Notes under the pieces: model-generated
Seen by the model: only the letters and a program-made list of their open reading frames with translations
The model's database searches: none
What the model was told of the DNA's origin: nothing
Origin: G965276765 sp965276825
GTDB lineage: Bacteria; Actinomycetota; Acidimicrobiia; Acidimicrobiales; Palsa-688
Reading direction: 5' to 3'
Assembly: GCA_965276825.1 (NCBI GenBank)
Contig: OZ255630.1
Location: 3,100,001 to 3,164,000, forward strand
DNA: 64,000 nt
Program-made: the position numbers and the translations under genes
Shown: in pieces, positions 18,230 through 26,282 of the stretch
How positions within the stretch are numbered: the first letter of the stretch is position 1
How the letters are laid out: the number at the start of each line of letters is the position of its first letter

Positions 18230-18878
18230 CGTCGCGGCCGTTCCCGGAGATCCGCTTCGAGGTGGAGGGCCATGCGCGGGAGTGGGGGGCAGGTGAGGTG
18301 TGGTGGTGGGCGGAAGGAGAAGTCGGACCGGCCGTTGATGAGGCGCTGCGCGCGCCGGTGCGGAACTGACGGTGACGCAGATGGTCATGGCACGGTCGCT
18401 CGTGGACGGCGAGGCGGACGCCTGGTTGGCCGACGCCGACGCGCCGGGCGTGGCGACCACGGTCGTGTCCGACGAGGCGGCGTTCCGGGCGCTCACCCAG
18501 GTGGAGACCGCCGGGTGGGGTCGGGTTCCGCCGTCGCCGGCGGTGCTGGCCGAGGGCTGGGAACGGCTGCGAGCCGACGTGGCGTCCTCGGCCGCCTTCG
18601 CGCTGCTGGCGACGATGGACGGGCCGCCGGCGTCGGTCGGCCGATGCCGTCTGTTCGGCTCGGTCGTCCGTCTGTTCGGGGCGGTCACCCTCCCGTCGTT
18701 CCGCCGGCGCGGCCTGTACCGCTCGGTTCTGGCAGCTCGCTGCCGGCTCGGTCGGGCTGAAGGCGCCACGCTGGCGTTGACCAAGGCCCGGTCCGCCACG
18801 TCGGCGCCGGTGCTGGAGCGGGTTGGCTTCCGCTCCTACGGTGCCGAACGCTGTTGGCGCCTCCAGGTCGACCGCTGA
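18230..18878 (+). pseudogene. GNAT acetyltransferase, frameshifted
   Basis: The C-terminal frame (18372-18878) carries the conserved acyltransferase core TLPSFRRRGLYRSVLAARC and the closing SAPVLERVGFRSYG. The N-terminal part is in another frame: PFPEIRFEVEGHAREWGAGE and EVGPAVDEALRA, ending near 18350, where the two frames meet next to the LTVTQMVMARSLVDGEADAW segment. A single indel near 18350-18360 would restore one protein. ATG/GTG near 18372 would give only a 168-residue product without the first strands. The true 5' end is not clear. Confidence 0.6.
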
Positions 18879-18994
18879 GCACCGCGCCCAGACGGGCACC
18901 AGCGAATGGACCGACAGCACGCTGAGCACGAAGACGACGGCGTGTTGGGCGCCGGCATCCCGACGACCATCACCCACGGTGCCGGACCGGGCGG

Positions 18995-19056
18995 CGCACA
19001 CTCCCGTCGATCTGCGCTTGGCCGGATCGCAGGAGGCGGACGGAGCATGGGCGCAG
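18995..19056 (+). pseudogene. Aminoglycoside phosphotransferase, 5' side fragment (split by IS21)
   Basis: Just before the IS21 edge the plus strand reads VDLRLAGSQEADGAWAQ. Removing the element and one GCAG copy continues the same frame into IWARAARSAWTG on the far side. Sequence further upstream no longer resembles a phosphotransferase, so the gene was already truncated or frameshifted. Confidence 0.6.
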
Positions 19057-19208
19057 TGGTAGGGATCAGCGAACTCTCCCCAGACTCGATCACTGAAATT
19101 CCCCATCCTTGAGCGTGGTGGTGGGCCTGTCGTAGAGGTCCACTAATCGGGTTGGGGGCTCCTCGACGCTGACGGTTCCGACCAGTCAGCACGAGGAGCC
19201 CTCGGCCC

Positions 19209-20588
19209 ATGTTCTCAAGGAGTGAAGACGTGGAAGTGCATGCTCTGTCCAAGCGGGGGTGGTCGATCTCGGCCATTGCCCGTCACCTCGAGTGCGACCG
19301 TAAGACGGTCCGCTCCTATCTGAACGGCGAGCGCGAGCCGGGGGTCCGTCGTTCGTCGGCACCGGACCCGTTGGCTCCGTTCGTCGCGTATGTGGTCGCC
19401 CGCTTCGTCGACGACCCGCACCTGTGGGCCTCGGCGCTGTTCGACGAGGTCGTCGCCCTCGGTTATGGCTGTTCGTATCCGAGTTTTGCCCGTCAGCTGC
19501 GGGTGGCTGGGCTGCGCCCGCACTGCGAGGCGTGCTCGGGGGTGGCCGGCCGGGAGACGACCGAGATCGACCACCCGGCCGGCGAGGAGATCCAATGGGA
19601 CTGGGCCGAGCGACGCAAGGCGCCGTGGGGGGCCACGGCGTATGTGCTGCTTGGGACCCTGTCGCACTCGGGCCGGACCCGGGCGGTGCTGGCCGAGTCG
19701 ATGGACCAGGCGCATCTGGTCGAGGCGATGGATGGCGTGTTGCGCCGGCTGGGGGGCACGGCGCGGGTGTGGCGCACCGACCGCCTGGCGACGGTGATCG
19801 TGCCGGGCACCGGGGATGTGCAGGCCTCGTTCGTCCCGGTGGCGAAGCACTATGGGGCGACGGTGATCGCGTGCCCGCCCAGGCGGGGGAACCGCAAGCG
19901 GGCGGTGGAATGCGGCGTGAAGTTCATGTGCGGCCGCTGGTGGCGCACCATGACCGCCACCACCGCTGCCGACGCCCAGGTCAGCTTGGACCGGTTCTGG
20001 GCCACGACCGGCGATGCCCGGCTGCGCCCTGCGGGGCGATACGCCGAGCCCGGCGAGCTCCTCGAGGGTGACCGGCCGCGCTGGCCGAGCGTCGGGGAGC
20101 TCGCCGACGCAGAGGCCCTCATGGCCCTGCCGGGCGTGCCGTTCCCGGCGACGGTCGAGGTCACCCGGCCGGTGGACGATCGGGCCAGCGTGGCGTTTCG
20201 GGGGAACCGCTACTCGCTCAACCCGGGCATGGGCGGTGTCGAGGTCACGTTGCGTCACCGGCTCGGCACCGCGACGGTGGAGATCTTCGCTCCCGCCGGT
20301 GCCCTGTTGGTCTCCCATCGCCTCGCGCCGGCCGGGGCAGGATCGATGGTGCGCACCCCCGGCCACGCTGACGCCTTGGCCAAGGTGGTGCTCGGCCAGT
20401 TCTCCACCGCCCGGCCATGTGACCGCAAGGCCAACCGCCCGCCGGGGCCGGCCGCGCTGGCCGAGCGGGCCAAGCTCAGCGGCCCTCACAGCGCCGAGCC
20501 GGCGGTGGACCTGGCCGAGCTGGCCGAAGTGATCCGCCTCGCCTTCCCCGGCTGCGTGGACGTCTCTGACAAGGAGGTGTCGGCATGA
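19209..20588 (+). CDS. istA: IS21 transposase IstA
   Basis: A 459-residue DDE transposase. The N-terminal helix-turn-helix is LSKRGWSISAIARHLECDRK (about 13-32). The catalytic residues are in EIQWDWAERR, ARVWRTDRLATVI and NRKRAVECGVKF. The C-terminal half has the beta-rich VAFRGNRYSLNPGMGGVEV segment seen in IstA proteins. Its stop codon overlaps the istB start in ATGA. Confidence 0.93.
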   Translation: MFSRSEDVEVHALSKRGWSISAIARHLECDRKTVRSYLNGEREPGVRRSSAPDPLAPFVAYVVARFVDDPHLWASALFDEVVALGYGCSYPSFARQLRVAGLRPHCEACSGVAGRETTEIDHPAGEEIQWDWAERRKAPWGATAYVLLGTLSHSGRTRAVLAESMDQAHLVEAMDGVLRRLGGTARVWRTDRLATVIVPGTGDVQASFVPVAKHYGATVIACPPRRGNRKRAVECGVKFMCGRWWRTMTATTAADAQVSLDRFWATTGDARLRPAGRYAEPGELLEGDRPRWPSVGELADAEALMALPGVPFPATVEVTRPVDDRASVAFRGNRYSLNPGMGGVEVTLRHRLGTATVEIFAPAGALLVSHRLAPAGAGSMVRTPGHADALAKVVLGQFSTARPCDRKANRPPGPAALAERAKLSGPHSAEPAVDLAELAEVIRLAFPGCVDVSDKEVSA

Positions 20589-21370
20589 GCGCGGGGTCCG
20601 ACTACCAGCGCCTGCGGTCCCACCTGGCGTTCCTGCGCATGACCGCGGCGGCCGAAGCGCTGCCCGGCCTGATCGACGAGGCCATCGGCGCCAACCTGTC
20701 GAACCAGGCGTTCCTCGAACGGCTGCTGGCCATCGAGGTCGACGCCGTCGACGAGCGTCGCCGGGCGGCCCTGGCCCGCTTCGCGTCGCTGCCCTCGCCG
20801 TTCACCCTGGCCGACTTCGACTTCTCCGCCCAACCATCGGTCGACCCCAAGCTGATCGCCGAGCTCGGCACCCTGCGCTTCGTCGAAGACGCCACCAACG
20901 TGTTGCTGATCGGCCCGCCCGGCGTCGGAAAGACGATGCTCGCGGTCGGTCTCGGCCACGCCGCGGTCGCCGCAGGGATGCGGGTCTACTACACCACCGC
21001 GGCGGAGCTCGCGGCCCGCTGCCACCGCGCCGCGCTGGAAGGTCGCTGGGCGACGACCATGCGCTTCTACGCCGGACCGCGCCTGTTGATCGTCGACGAA
21101 GTCGGCTACCTCCCGATGCCCGCCGAGGCCGCCGCCGCCCTGTTCCAAGTCGTGTCCCAGAGATACCTCAAGGGCAGCATCGCTCTGACCACCAACCTCG
21201 GGATCGCCTCGTGGGGCAAGGTCTTCAACGACGACCCCATGATCGCTGCCGCCATGCTCGACCGCCTGCTCCACAAAAGCGTGGTGCTCAACATCGACGG
21301 CGACAGCTACCGGATGCGCACCCACCGAGCCCGAGCCGAGGCCACCCGCAAGGCGGTCGGCCGACCATGA
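20585..21370 (+). CDS. istB: IS21 helper ATPase IstB
   Basis: A 261-residue AAA+ ATPase of the DnaC/IstB group that delivers IstA to target DNA. Walker A is GPPGVGKT at 110-117 and Walker B is LLIVDEVGYL near 167. The N-terminal helical domain begins RLRSHLAFLRMTAAAEALPG. It is translationally coupled to istA (ATGA at 20585-20588) and to the next gene (ATGA at 21367-21370). Confidence 0.93.
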   Translation: MSAGSDYQRLRSHLAFLRMTAAAEALPGLIDEAIGANLSNQAFLERLLAIEVDAVDERRRAALARFASLPSPFTLADFDFSAQPSVDPKLIAELGTLRFVEDATNVLLIGPPGVGKTMLAVGLGHAAVAAGMRVYYTTAAELAARCHRAALEGRWATTMRFYAGPRLLIVDEVGYLPMPAEAAAALFQVVSQRYLKGSIALTTNLGIASWGKVFNDDPMIAAAMLDRLLHKSVVLNIDGDSYRMRTHRARAEATRKAVGRP

Positions 21371-21720
21371 CCCTCCCGTCGTGTCACGATACCGTCACGA
21401 TGACCTGCCCCGTCTGCCAGCACCCCTTCACTCCCGTCGGCCGTCAGAAGTACTGCTCCGAGGCGTGCCGGGCCGCCGCCTACAGGCGACGCCGCGACGC
21501 CCACCAGCCGACCGTCACCGTGCCCAAGACCCAACCTCGCCGGCCGATCACCGTCTACGAATGCGACAGCTGCGCGGCCAGAGCCCTCGGCGATCAGCGC
21601 TGCGAAACCTGCGGATCGTTCATGCGCCGCGTGGGCATCGGAGGATGCTGTCCAAGCTGCGACGATCCCATCGCCGTCGCCGAGCTCGTAGGTGAGGAGG
21701 TGGTCACCGTCAGCCGCTGA
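21367..21720 (+). CDS. Zinc-ribbon protein, third gene of the IS21 element
   Basis: 117 residues from the ATG that overlaps the istB stop. It carries several metal-binding pairs: CPVCQHPF and QKYCSEACR (a TRASH/zinc-ribbon-like unit), then YECDSCAARALGDQRCETC and GGCCPSCDD. The basic segment YRRRRDAHQ between them could bind nucleic acid. The gene lies wholly inside the terminal repeats, so it moves with the element. Its role is unknown; control of transposition or target choice is a guess. Canonical IS21 has only istA and istB. Confidence 0.75.
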   Translation: MTLPSCHDTVTMTCPVCQHPFTPVGRQKYCSEACRAAAYRRRRDAHQPTVTVPKTQPRRPITVYECDSCAARALGDQRCETCGSFMRRVGIGGCCPSCDDPIAVAELVGEEVVTVSR

Positions 21721-21805
21721 CTACGCTCACCACAAGCCCGCCGCCCAGCTCGACACCTGGGGAATTTCGGTGATCGACAATGGGGAAGTTCAGCGATCCG
21801 CAGCA

Positions 21806-22159
21806 GCAGATCTGGGCCCGTGCCGCCCGCTCAGCGTGGACCGGACGCCGGTGTGGTTCCATGGCGACATCGCAGCAGGCAACCTGCTGACCACGCACGG
21901 CGAGCTCAGCGCAGTCATCGACTTCGGAACCTGCGGAGTCGGCGACCCGGCCTGCGACCTCGTCATCGCCTGGACCCTTCTCGACCGCCACGAACGCCCG
22001 GTCTTTCGCGCCGCCGCCGAGCTGGACGACGAAACTTGGGACAGGGCGATGGCCTGGGCTCTGTGGAAAGCCCTCATCACCCTCGCCACCACGGACGACC
22101 CCCAGGCCGACGTACAAGGCTGTGCTCTCACCGAGCTCATGGCCGACCTCGGGGCCTGA
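21806..22159 (+). pseudogene. Aminoglycoside phosphotransferase, 3' fragment (split by IS21)
   Basis: The APH catalytic loop WFHGDIAAGNLL and the metal-binding VIDFGTCGVGDPACDL are both present, followed by AWTLLDRHERPVFRAA and a normal C-terminus. The first residues (IWARAARSAWTG) are in one frame and PVWFHGD onward in another, so there is also a frameshift near 21843. With the IS21 insertion the gene is certainly inactive. Antibiotic relevance cannot be judged; many family members act on other substrates. Confidence 0.78.
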
Positions 22160-22559
22160 GCCCGGGCCGCCAACCGTGACCGACCGAGCAGCGATCGTGC
22201 GATCAACGCCACACCCGCTTCACCGGCGGTTGTGCGGGGGCACCTTCCCGGCCCCTTCCAGCCTGAAGGACGGCGCGCACCGACGGACATAACCACGGCG
22301 CCGGCACCGAGCGGGCTCTTGAAGTCGGCCACGCCGAATCGCCGATCGCGCGCACGCGTCGAGCGGTCAGGGACGGCGGGCAGGCGCACCGAACGTCCCT
22401 GCACCGCGCCGGCGTTCGGCTGGCGTGATCTGTGCGACTCCGACGCCCAACCCGGTAGTCAGGCCGAGCGAGTAGCCGTCGATCGGCGCCTCCGATCAAT
22501 GACCCTGCCGGCCGCCACCCCGTCCAGATCAGGCCGTCTGGTCGGGCGGCCCCATCAGA
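22160..22559. other. Intergenic, no feature seen
   Basis: About 400 bp. Open frames exist on both strands but their translations are low-complexity and arginine/proline rich, as in non-coding high-GC DNA. Confidence 0.45.
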
Positions 22560-23120
22560 TCAGACCGGCCAGCTACCAGCCGCCCGCAACTCGGCCCATC
22601 GGTCTTTCGTCAGTGCGGTGACATGAAGCTCGATGCTGCGGGCCGGGTCGACGGTCACCATGTCGAGGTGGAAGCCCAGCTTCTTCATGACGCGGCCAGA
22701 AGCGACGTTGGCTGGCTCGAAGATGCTCACGATCCTGTCCAAGCCCAAGCTCTCGAAGCCCCACTCGACCCAAGCAGCCCCAGCTTCAGTGGCATACCCC
22801 TGCCCACGCCACGCCGACCCGAGGCGCCATCCCACCTCAACGGCCGGCAGGATCACGGGCAGGAACGTCGGGATCGAGAGCCCCGCCCAGCCAGCGAGAT
22901 CACCGCTCGCGTGATTCGCGACTGCCGCCGAACCGAAGCCGGCCTTTGCATACTGGTCGAGGACACGCTGCAAGAACTTGCCCGTCTCCTCCCGGGTCTG
23001 TCCCCTCCCAAGTGGGTACTGCCATAAGGACGGTTCAGCGTGGAGGGCGGCAAGAGCATCGAGATCGTCGCCCCGCAGAGGCCGAAGCACGAGTCGCTCG
23101 GTGTCGATGCTGGGCATCAT
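22560..23120 (-). CDS. GNAT family acetyltransferase (RimJ/RimL-like)
   Basis: 186 residues, intact. It begins IDTERLVLRPLRGDDLDALA, the standard first strand and helix. Motif A is VEVGWRLGSAWRGQGYATEA, followed by VEWGFESLGLDRIVSIFEPA and VASGRVMKKLGFHLDM. These are close to the ribosomal-protein N-acetyltransferase subgroup, but such proteins also acetylate small molecules. Start ATG 23120; a second ATG follows at once. No operon partner. Confidence 0.88.
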   Translation of the reverse strand: MMPSIDTERLVLRPLRGDDLDALAALHAEPSLWQYPLGRGQTREETGKFLQRVLDQYAKAGFGSAAVANHASGDLAGWAGLSIPTFLPVILPAVEVGWRLGSAWRGQGYATEAGAAWVEWGFESLGLDRIVSIFEPANVASGRVMKKLGFHLDMVTVDPARSIELHVTALTKDRWAELRAAGSWPV

Positions 23121-23452
23121 GGGGCCACGTTAGAACCGAGTGTCAGGCGGGCCCAACTCGCCGCTGACAGACCAACGAGCACGAACAGGCGTGCGGACAC
23201 TCCTTGAGAGCCCGACGGTCACGCACCGTCGGAAGGTAACGCCCGGCGTCGATGCCGAGCGCATAACACCGTGACGGACAAACGCTGACCTAACAGCCCG
23301 CCGCTCCGAGTCGGCGTTCGGGCGCCCCCCCGTCGGAACACCGGTCGCTGGTCGGGTGGGTGCAGAATGTTCGTCCTGCAGTCGGCGTAGTGGACAGGTG
23401 GCCCCATCAGCGTGTGCCGTGAAAGAAGGGGGCGCCGGACCGCCTGCGAAGG
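23121..23452. other. Intergenic, no feature seen
   Basis: About 330 bp separating two minus-strand genes. No tRNA, repeat or coding frame that I can support. Confidence 0.45.
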
Positions 23453-23803
23453 TCATGCCTCCAGGTCGGCACGCAGCTTGGCGCGGTGCTCCTCCAGCGC
23501 GGTGACCTCGGCTCGGAGCTTCTTCAAGTTTCGGTCGACCCGGGCCAACTCGGCACCCGTGCGACGCTGCCGGTGGTCCTGATCGTTGTGGGTGCTGTCC
23601 ATGAGTCCCTCGACCTCGCGGCGAAGGAGCCTCAACCAGGGGTTGCCGGCGATTACCCCGACTCGGTACTGAAGCTGACCGGCGTCGATCGCGGCGACGA
23701 TCTCGTCTTGGGTCAGGCCGAATTCCCTGCGTGCTGTCTTGTCGCTGAGGGTCGCACCCTTTCGGCTCCACTCTTCTTGCACGGGAACGTCCCTTCCTTT
23801 CAT
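23453..23803 (-). CDS. Hypothetical protein with DNA-binding-like N-domain and coiled coil
   Basis: 116 residues from ATG 23803 with AAGGAAGGG just upstream on the minus strand. The first part (GATLSDKTARREFGLTQDEI, IVAAIDAGQLQYR, NPWLRLLRREVEGLM) resembles short helix-turn-helix proteins that read like excisionases. The last 40 residues (RTGAELARVDRNLKKLRAEV and TALEEHRAKLRADL) form a clear heptad coiled coil. It follows the HepT-like gene by 50 bp on the same strand and may be its third operon member. Longer frames upstream look like shadow sequence. Confidence 0.65.
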   Translation of the reverse strand: MKGRDVPVQEEWSRKGATLSDKTARREFGLTQDEIVAAIDAGQLQYRVGVIAGNPWLRLLRREVEGLMDSTHNDQDHRQRRTGAELARVDRNLKKLRAEVTALEEHRAKLRADLEA

Positions 23804-23853
23804 GACCCACATGGTGTTGGCTCCGTGAGGGTGAGCCGTCTGCGCGAGGGCGG

Positions 23854-24210
23854 CTACTCCAGGCTGGTTTGGGCTCGCAGGCTGTTCAGGACCCGGAGAA
23901 GTACTGGAGCGTCCCGGACGCTGGTTTCCCAGAGGAGGTCGACGTCCAGTTTGTCGAGACGCTGATGGGCGAGTCGATCCCGGAACCGGATCGGCGCCGA
24001 CAGCGGGGGTGCGCCCTGGGGGGTGCCGGTCATCTGTGCGTAGTGCTTCAGGGCGCTGCCTGTGCTCACCCAGCAGAACGCCAGGGCACGGCTCCGGTCC
24101 TCGCTGGACTCGAAGGTCGCTCGGCCGCCTTCGGAGACGACCGGGCGTACCTCCTGGAGGCCGTGGATCGCAGCGTCGAGCTGCGCAGCGACCTCCTCGG
24201 GGCGGCTCAC
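23854..24210 (-). CDS. HepT-like HEPN toxin, variant motif
   Basis: 118 helical residues of the HEPN (DUF86) type, which in known systems cleave RNA. The conserved R-x4-H motif is present as RDRLAH (Arg 77, His 82). The tyrosine that normally follows in HxY, the residue AMPylated by the partner antitoxin, is arginine here (HQR). The tail DVDLLWETSVRDAPVLLRVL is typical. It overlaps the preceding nucleotidyltransferase-like gene by ATGA (24207-24210), so the two are one translational unit. Confidence 0.75.
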   Translation of the reverse strand: MSRPEEVAAQLDAAIHGLQEVRPVVSEGGRATFESSEDRSRALAFCWVSTGSALKHYAQMTGTPQGAPPLSAPIRFRDRLAHQRLDKLDVDLLWETSVRDAPVLLRVLNSLRAQTSLE

Positions 24211-24476
24211 GCAGTCGGAGCGGGAGCGAGCAACTCGCGAGGATGAGCCCCGGGCGCACCAGAGGAGGTGACGCTGACGCGGTGGCGGAGCAGGGCCTCG
24301 GCCTCGGCCTCGAACTCGGCGAGGTCAAAGTAGGTACGGCCTTCCTCCAAGGTGACCACGAGCTCTGCGGGATCAGTGCCGAGTTGGACGGCGTTGATCC
24401 CGTGACGGGGTGCAAGCTCGGCCAGAAGGCGCGCTGCTTCCCGAAGCAGTCGATCATCGGCGCTGGGCAACTCCAC
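24207..24476 (-). CDS. Degenerate MNT-type nucleotidyltransferase (putative antitoxin without catalytic motif)
   Basis: Starting at GTG 24476 the product has 89 residues. Its C-terminal half, ELVVTLEEGRTYFDLAEFEA followed by EALLRHRVSVTSSG, matches the end of minimal nucleotidyltransferases that partner HepT. The catalytic block GSxxRG...DxD that should come before it is absent: the text passes from HGINAVQLG directly to TDPAELVV. I infer an antitoxin that binds HepT without AMPylating it. The longer upstream frame (to 24629) looks non-coding. Confidence 0.65.
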   Translation of the reverse strand: MELPSADDRLLREAARLLAELAPRHGINAVQLGTDPAELVVTLEEGRTYFDLAEFEAEAEALLRHRVSVTSSGAPGAHPRELLAPAPTA

Positions 24477-24987
24477 ACCATGAAGCGTACGCTGGTCGCC
24501 CGACGAGTGGCCCCCGGCAAAGGCGGACCGCCGTCTGGGCGGCTGACGCTTTGGCGCCCGACGTCTGAGTGAGAGTGGCGACTCGGACCGAAGGGGTTCA
24601 GGTCGGTTCTCCGGGCTGCTCTGCACCACGGATGCACCACGAGCGTTGGCCAGGAACGGTTATCAAGTACAAGTACGAGGCGGGGGCGACGAGATCCTCA
24701 TCAGATCTAGATGGCGATGACCCAGCCCGTGCCCTCAGCTTAAGGAGCCCGGAACCTGGTGGTAATGGGTGGGTGAGGAGCCACGGCTGCGGGGTCGGTC
24801 TTTCGATCTCTAGGGCAACCGCCTGTCCGCCTCGGGCGTGATGGGTCTGGGCCGGCGTCCGCTCGAAGGGGGAGGTGACCGGGCCATGCTCGGCTGCGGG
24901 AACCACGGCTGCGCAGGATTGAGGGAACCGTTCCCTGTGCGCAGGAGACTTACTGCCGTGAAGAACGTGGTGGCGGAGGGAGACACG
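24477..24987. other. Intergenic between HEPN/MNT operon and ECF sigma gene
   Basis: About 510 bp between divergent operons. The only structure I can point to is the perfect palindrome at 24922-24936. Confidence 0.4.
24922..24936. promoter_or_regulatory. Perfect 15-bp palindrome with ECF-like -35
   Basis: AGGGAAC-C-GTTCCCT is a perfect inverted repeat with a one-base centre, 52 bp before the sigma-factor start. It contains GGAACC, the usual -35 of ECF-dependent promoters. It could be an operator, an autoregulated ECF promoter, or both; the -10 side is not convincing. Confidence 0.35.
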
Positions 24988-25455
24988 GTGGGCGTGACCG
25001 GCCTGCCGTCGGATTTCGAGACGTTCTACGGTGACTCGTTCGCGGAGGCCGTTCGCTTGGCATGGCTGCTGTGCCGCTCTACTCCCGTCGCCGAGGACCT
25101 TGCGCAAGACGCCTTTCTGGCTCTGCAAGGTCAGTTCCACGAGGTCTCCTCCCCGAGGGCCTGGATCAACCGGGCGATCGTCAACCGTGCGCATACATGG
25201 CACCGCGACGAGTCCCGCCATGAGCAACGCCTCAAGACTATGCAGATCGATCAGCCCGGCTTCGACCACGCTGACCTGGACCTTCTCGACGCGATCAGCG
25301 ACCTGCCGTATCGGCAGAGGGTGGTGGTCGTCGCCCGATACTGGGGTGGCTGGAGTGAGGCCGAGATCGCAGAGGTCCTGGACTGCCGACCAGGCACCGT
25401 GAAGTCGCTCGCATCCAGAGCTCTAAGCCGCCTTCGACAGGAAGTGACCCGATGA
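24988..25455 (+). CDS. ECF RNA polymerase sigma factor (SigE family)
   Basis: 155 residues from GTG 24988, with GGAGG about 8 bp upstream. Region 2 is DFETFYGDSFAEAVRLAWLL and EDLAQDAFLALQ; region 4 is ISDLPYRQRVVVVARYWGGW followed by SEAEIAEVLDCRPGTVKSLA, a good helix-turn-helix. It lacks a long N-terminal extension. The stop overlaps the start of a membrane-anchored protein that is likely its anti-sigma factor. Upstream in-frame starts exist, but the conserved fold begins here. Confidence 0.9.
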   Translation: MGVTGLPSDFETFYGDSFAEAVRLAWLLCRSTPVAEDLAQDAFLALQGQFHEVSSPRAWINRAIVNRAHTWHRDESRHEQRLKTMQIDQPGFDHADLDLLDAISDLPYRQRVVVVARYWGGWSEAEIAEVLDCRPGTVKSLASRALSRLRQEVTR

Positions 25456-26090
25456 GCAAGACGGACGTCTCTCTGGAGGAGCACCTCACATCGGTCCTCG
25501 CCGCGGCAGCACACAGCGTCCAGGTCCCTCAGCCGCCGCCCCCGCTCCACGGCCCACGTCACGTCACACCGAGGCGACGACGGCGCCTCCCGCGCCGCTG
25601 GGTTGCCGGTGGGGTCGGTGTCGCAGCCGTCCTCTCCGGAGGCTCCCTGGCAGCAGCCAGCCTGCTCTCCCCGCACACCTCCTACGACCCTTTGAGGACG
25701 AGGATCAGCCCGACCAGCGCTGCCATCTCTGCGGCTATTCACGAGTCGTTGCCGCCTGGTTCCCGGGTCACAGCTTCACGTCAGATCGAGACGACGACAG
25801 CCCGCTATGACGACACCACGATCGCCGCTCCCGGACAGGAGTACGACTTCACGGTGTACCAGAAGTTTTCAAGCGAGGAGCTAGACCACTTCGGATTGTC
25901 CCGGATCCCTCTAGATGGAGGGACTGCGTGGGTCGGCTCTGACAGCACGCAACAGCGATCGATCTATTTTCTCAGTCGTGAAGGCATTGGCGTGTACGTG
26001 GCCGCTACCTCTGGTGCGGAACCTGCTGTCAGAGTGGCAACACTTGAGCGAGTGGCTGAGCAGCTCGCTTCGGCACTGAAAACCGAGTGA
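25452..26090 (+). CDS. Single-pass membrane protein, putative anti-sigma partner
   Basis: 212 residues, coupled to the sigma gene by ATGA. The first 50 residues are cytoplasmic and end in a very basic stretch (RRRRRLPRR). One membrane helix follows (WVAGGVGVAAVLSGGSLAAA), then an extracytoplasmic domain of about 135 residues. This is the layout of anti-sigma factors paired with SigE-family ECFs. There is no zinc-binding HxxxCxxC motif in the N-terminal part, so it is not a classical ZAS protein. Confidence 0.65.
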   Translation: MSKTDVSLEEHLTSVLAAAAHSVQVPQPPPPLHGPRHVTPRRRRRLPRRWVAGGVGVAAVLSGGSLAAASLLSPHTSYDPLRTRISPTSAAISAAIHESLPPGSRVTASRQIETTTARYDDTTIAAPGQEYDFTVYQKFSSEELDHFGLSRIPLDGGTAWVGSDSTQQRSIYFLSREGIGVYVAATSGAEPAVRVATLERVAEQLASALKTE

Positions 26091-26127
26091 TCTTGGACCG
26101 CCGTCTCCTTCAAACGGCGATCCAAGA
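26091..26127. terminator. Stem-loop terminator, probably bidirectional
   Basis: Immediately after the anti-sigma stop, 26091-26104 (TCTTGGACCGCCGT) pairs with 26114-26127, 13 of 14 positions, around a 9-nt loop. There is no T tract on the plus strand. The convergent secreted-protein gene ends on the other side, so the hairpin may serve both. Confidence 0.6.
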
Positions 26128-26282
26128 CCCCCCTCCTTCTTCGGCAGTTCTTGAAACTCGATAGTCCCGCTGACTGCTGGTTCAGGTAGGGCCCAGCCGA
26201 CTGCCCAAGGCTCAAACAGAACGACGCAGCACTGAAGTTCTTGTTGATGAAGGTCTGAAGCTTCAAAATGGAGAACCCATCC
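26128..26282 (-). pseudogene. Secreted I36-like protein, C-terminal fragment (split by IS30)
   Basis: On the minus strand, directly outside the IS30 end, the frame reads DGFSILKLQTFINKNFSAAS, FCLSLGQSAGPY and LNQQSAGLSSFKNC. This joins in frame with CNEGYGA on the other side once the element and one 2-bp CC repeat are removed. The pattern NFSAASFCL...SSF resembles the peptidase-inhibitor I36 / beta-gamma-crystallin-like fold of small secreted actinobacterial proteins. The original stop is not evident, so the last residues may also be damaged. Confidence 0.55.

Larger units (their letters stand above)
19057..21805 (+). mobile_element. IS21-family insertion sequence with three genes
   Basis: The ends begin TG and finish CA. 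They match over about 45 bp as inverted repeats (19057-19107 and 21755-21805), each containing two related copies of GGGGAATTTC/GTGATC-type units, the multiple terminal repeats typical of IS21. The 4-bp sequence GCAG at 19053-19056 and 21806-21809 flanks the element directly. Inside are istA, istB and a third, zinc-ribbon gene. It splits a phosphotransferase gene. All three genes are intact. Confidence 0.88.
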
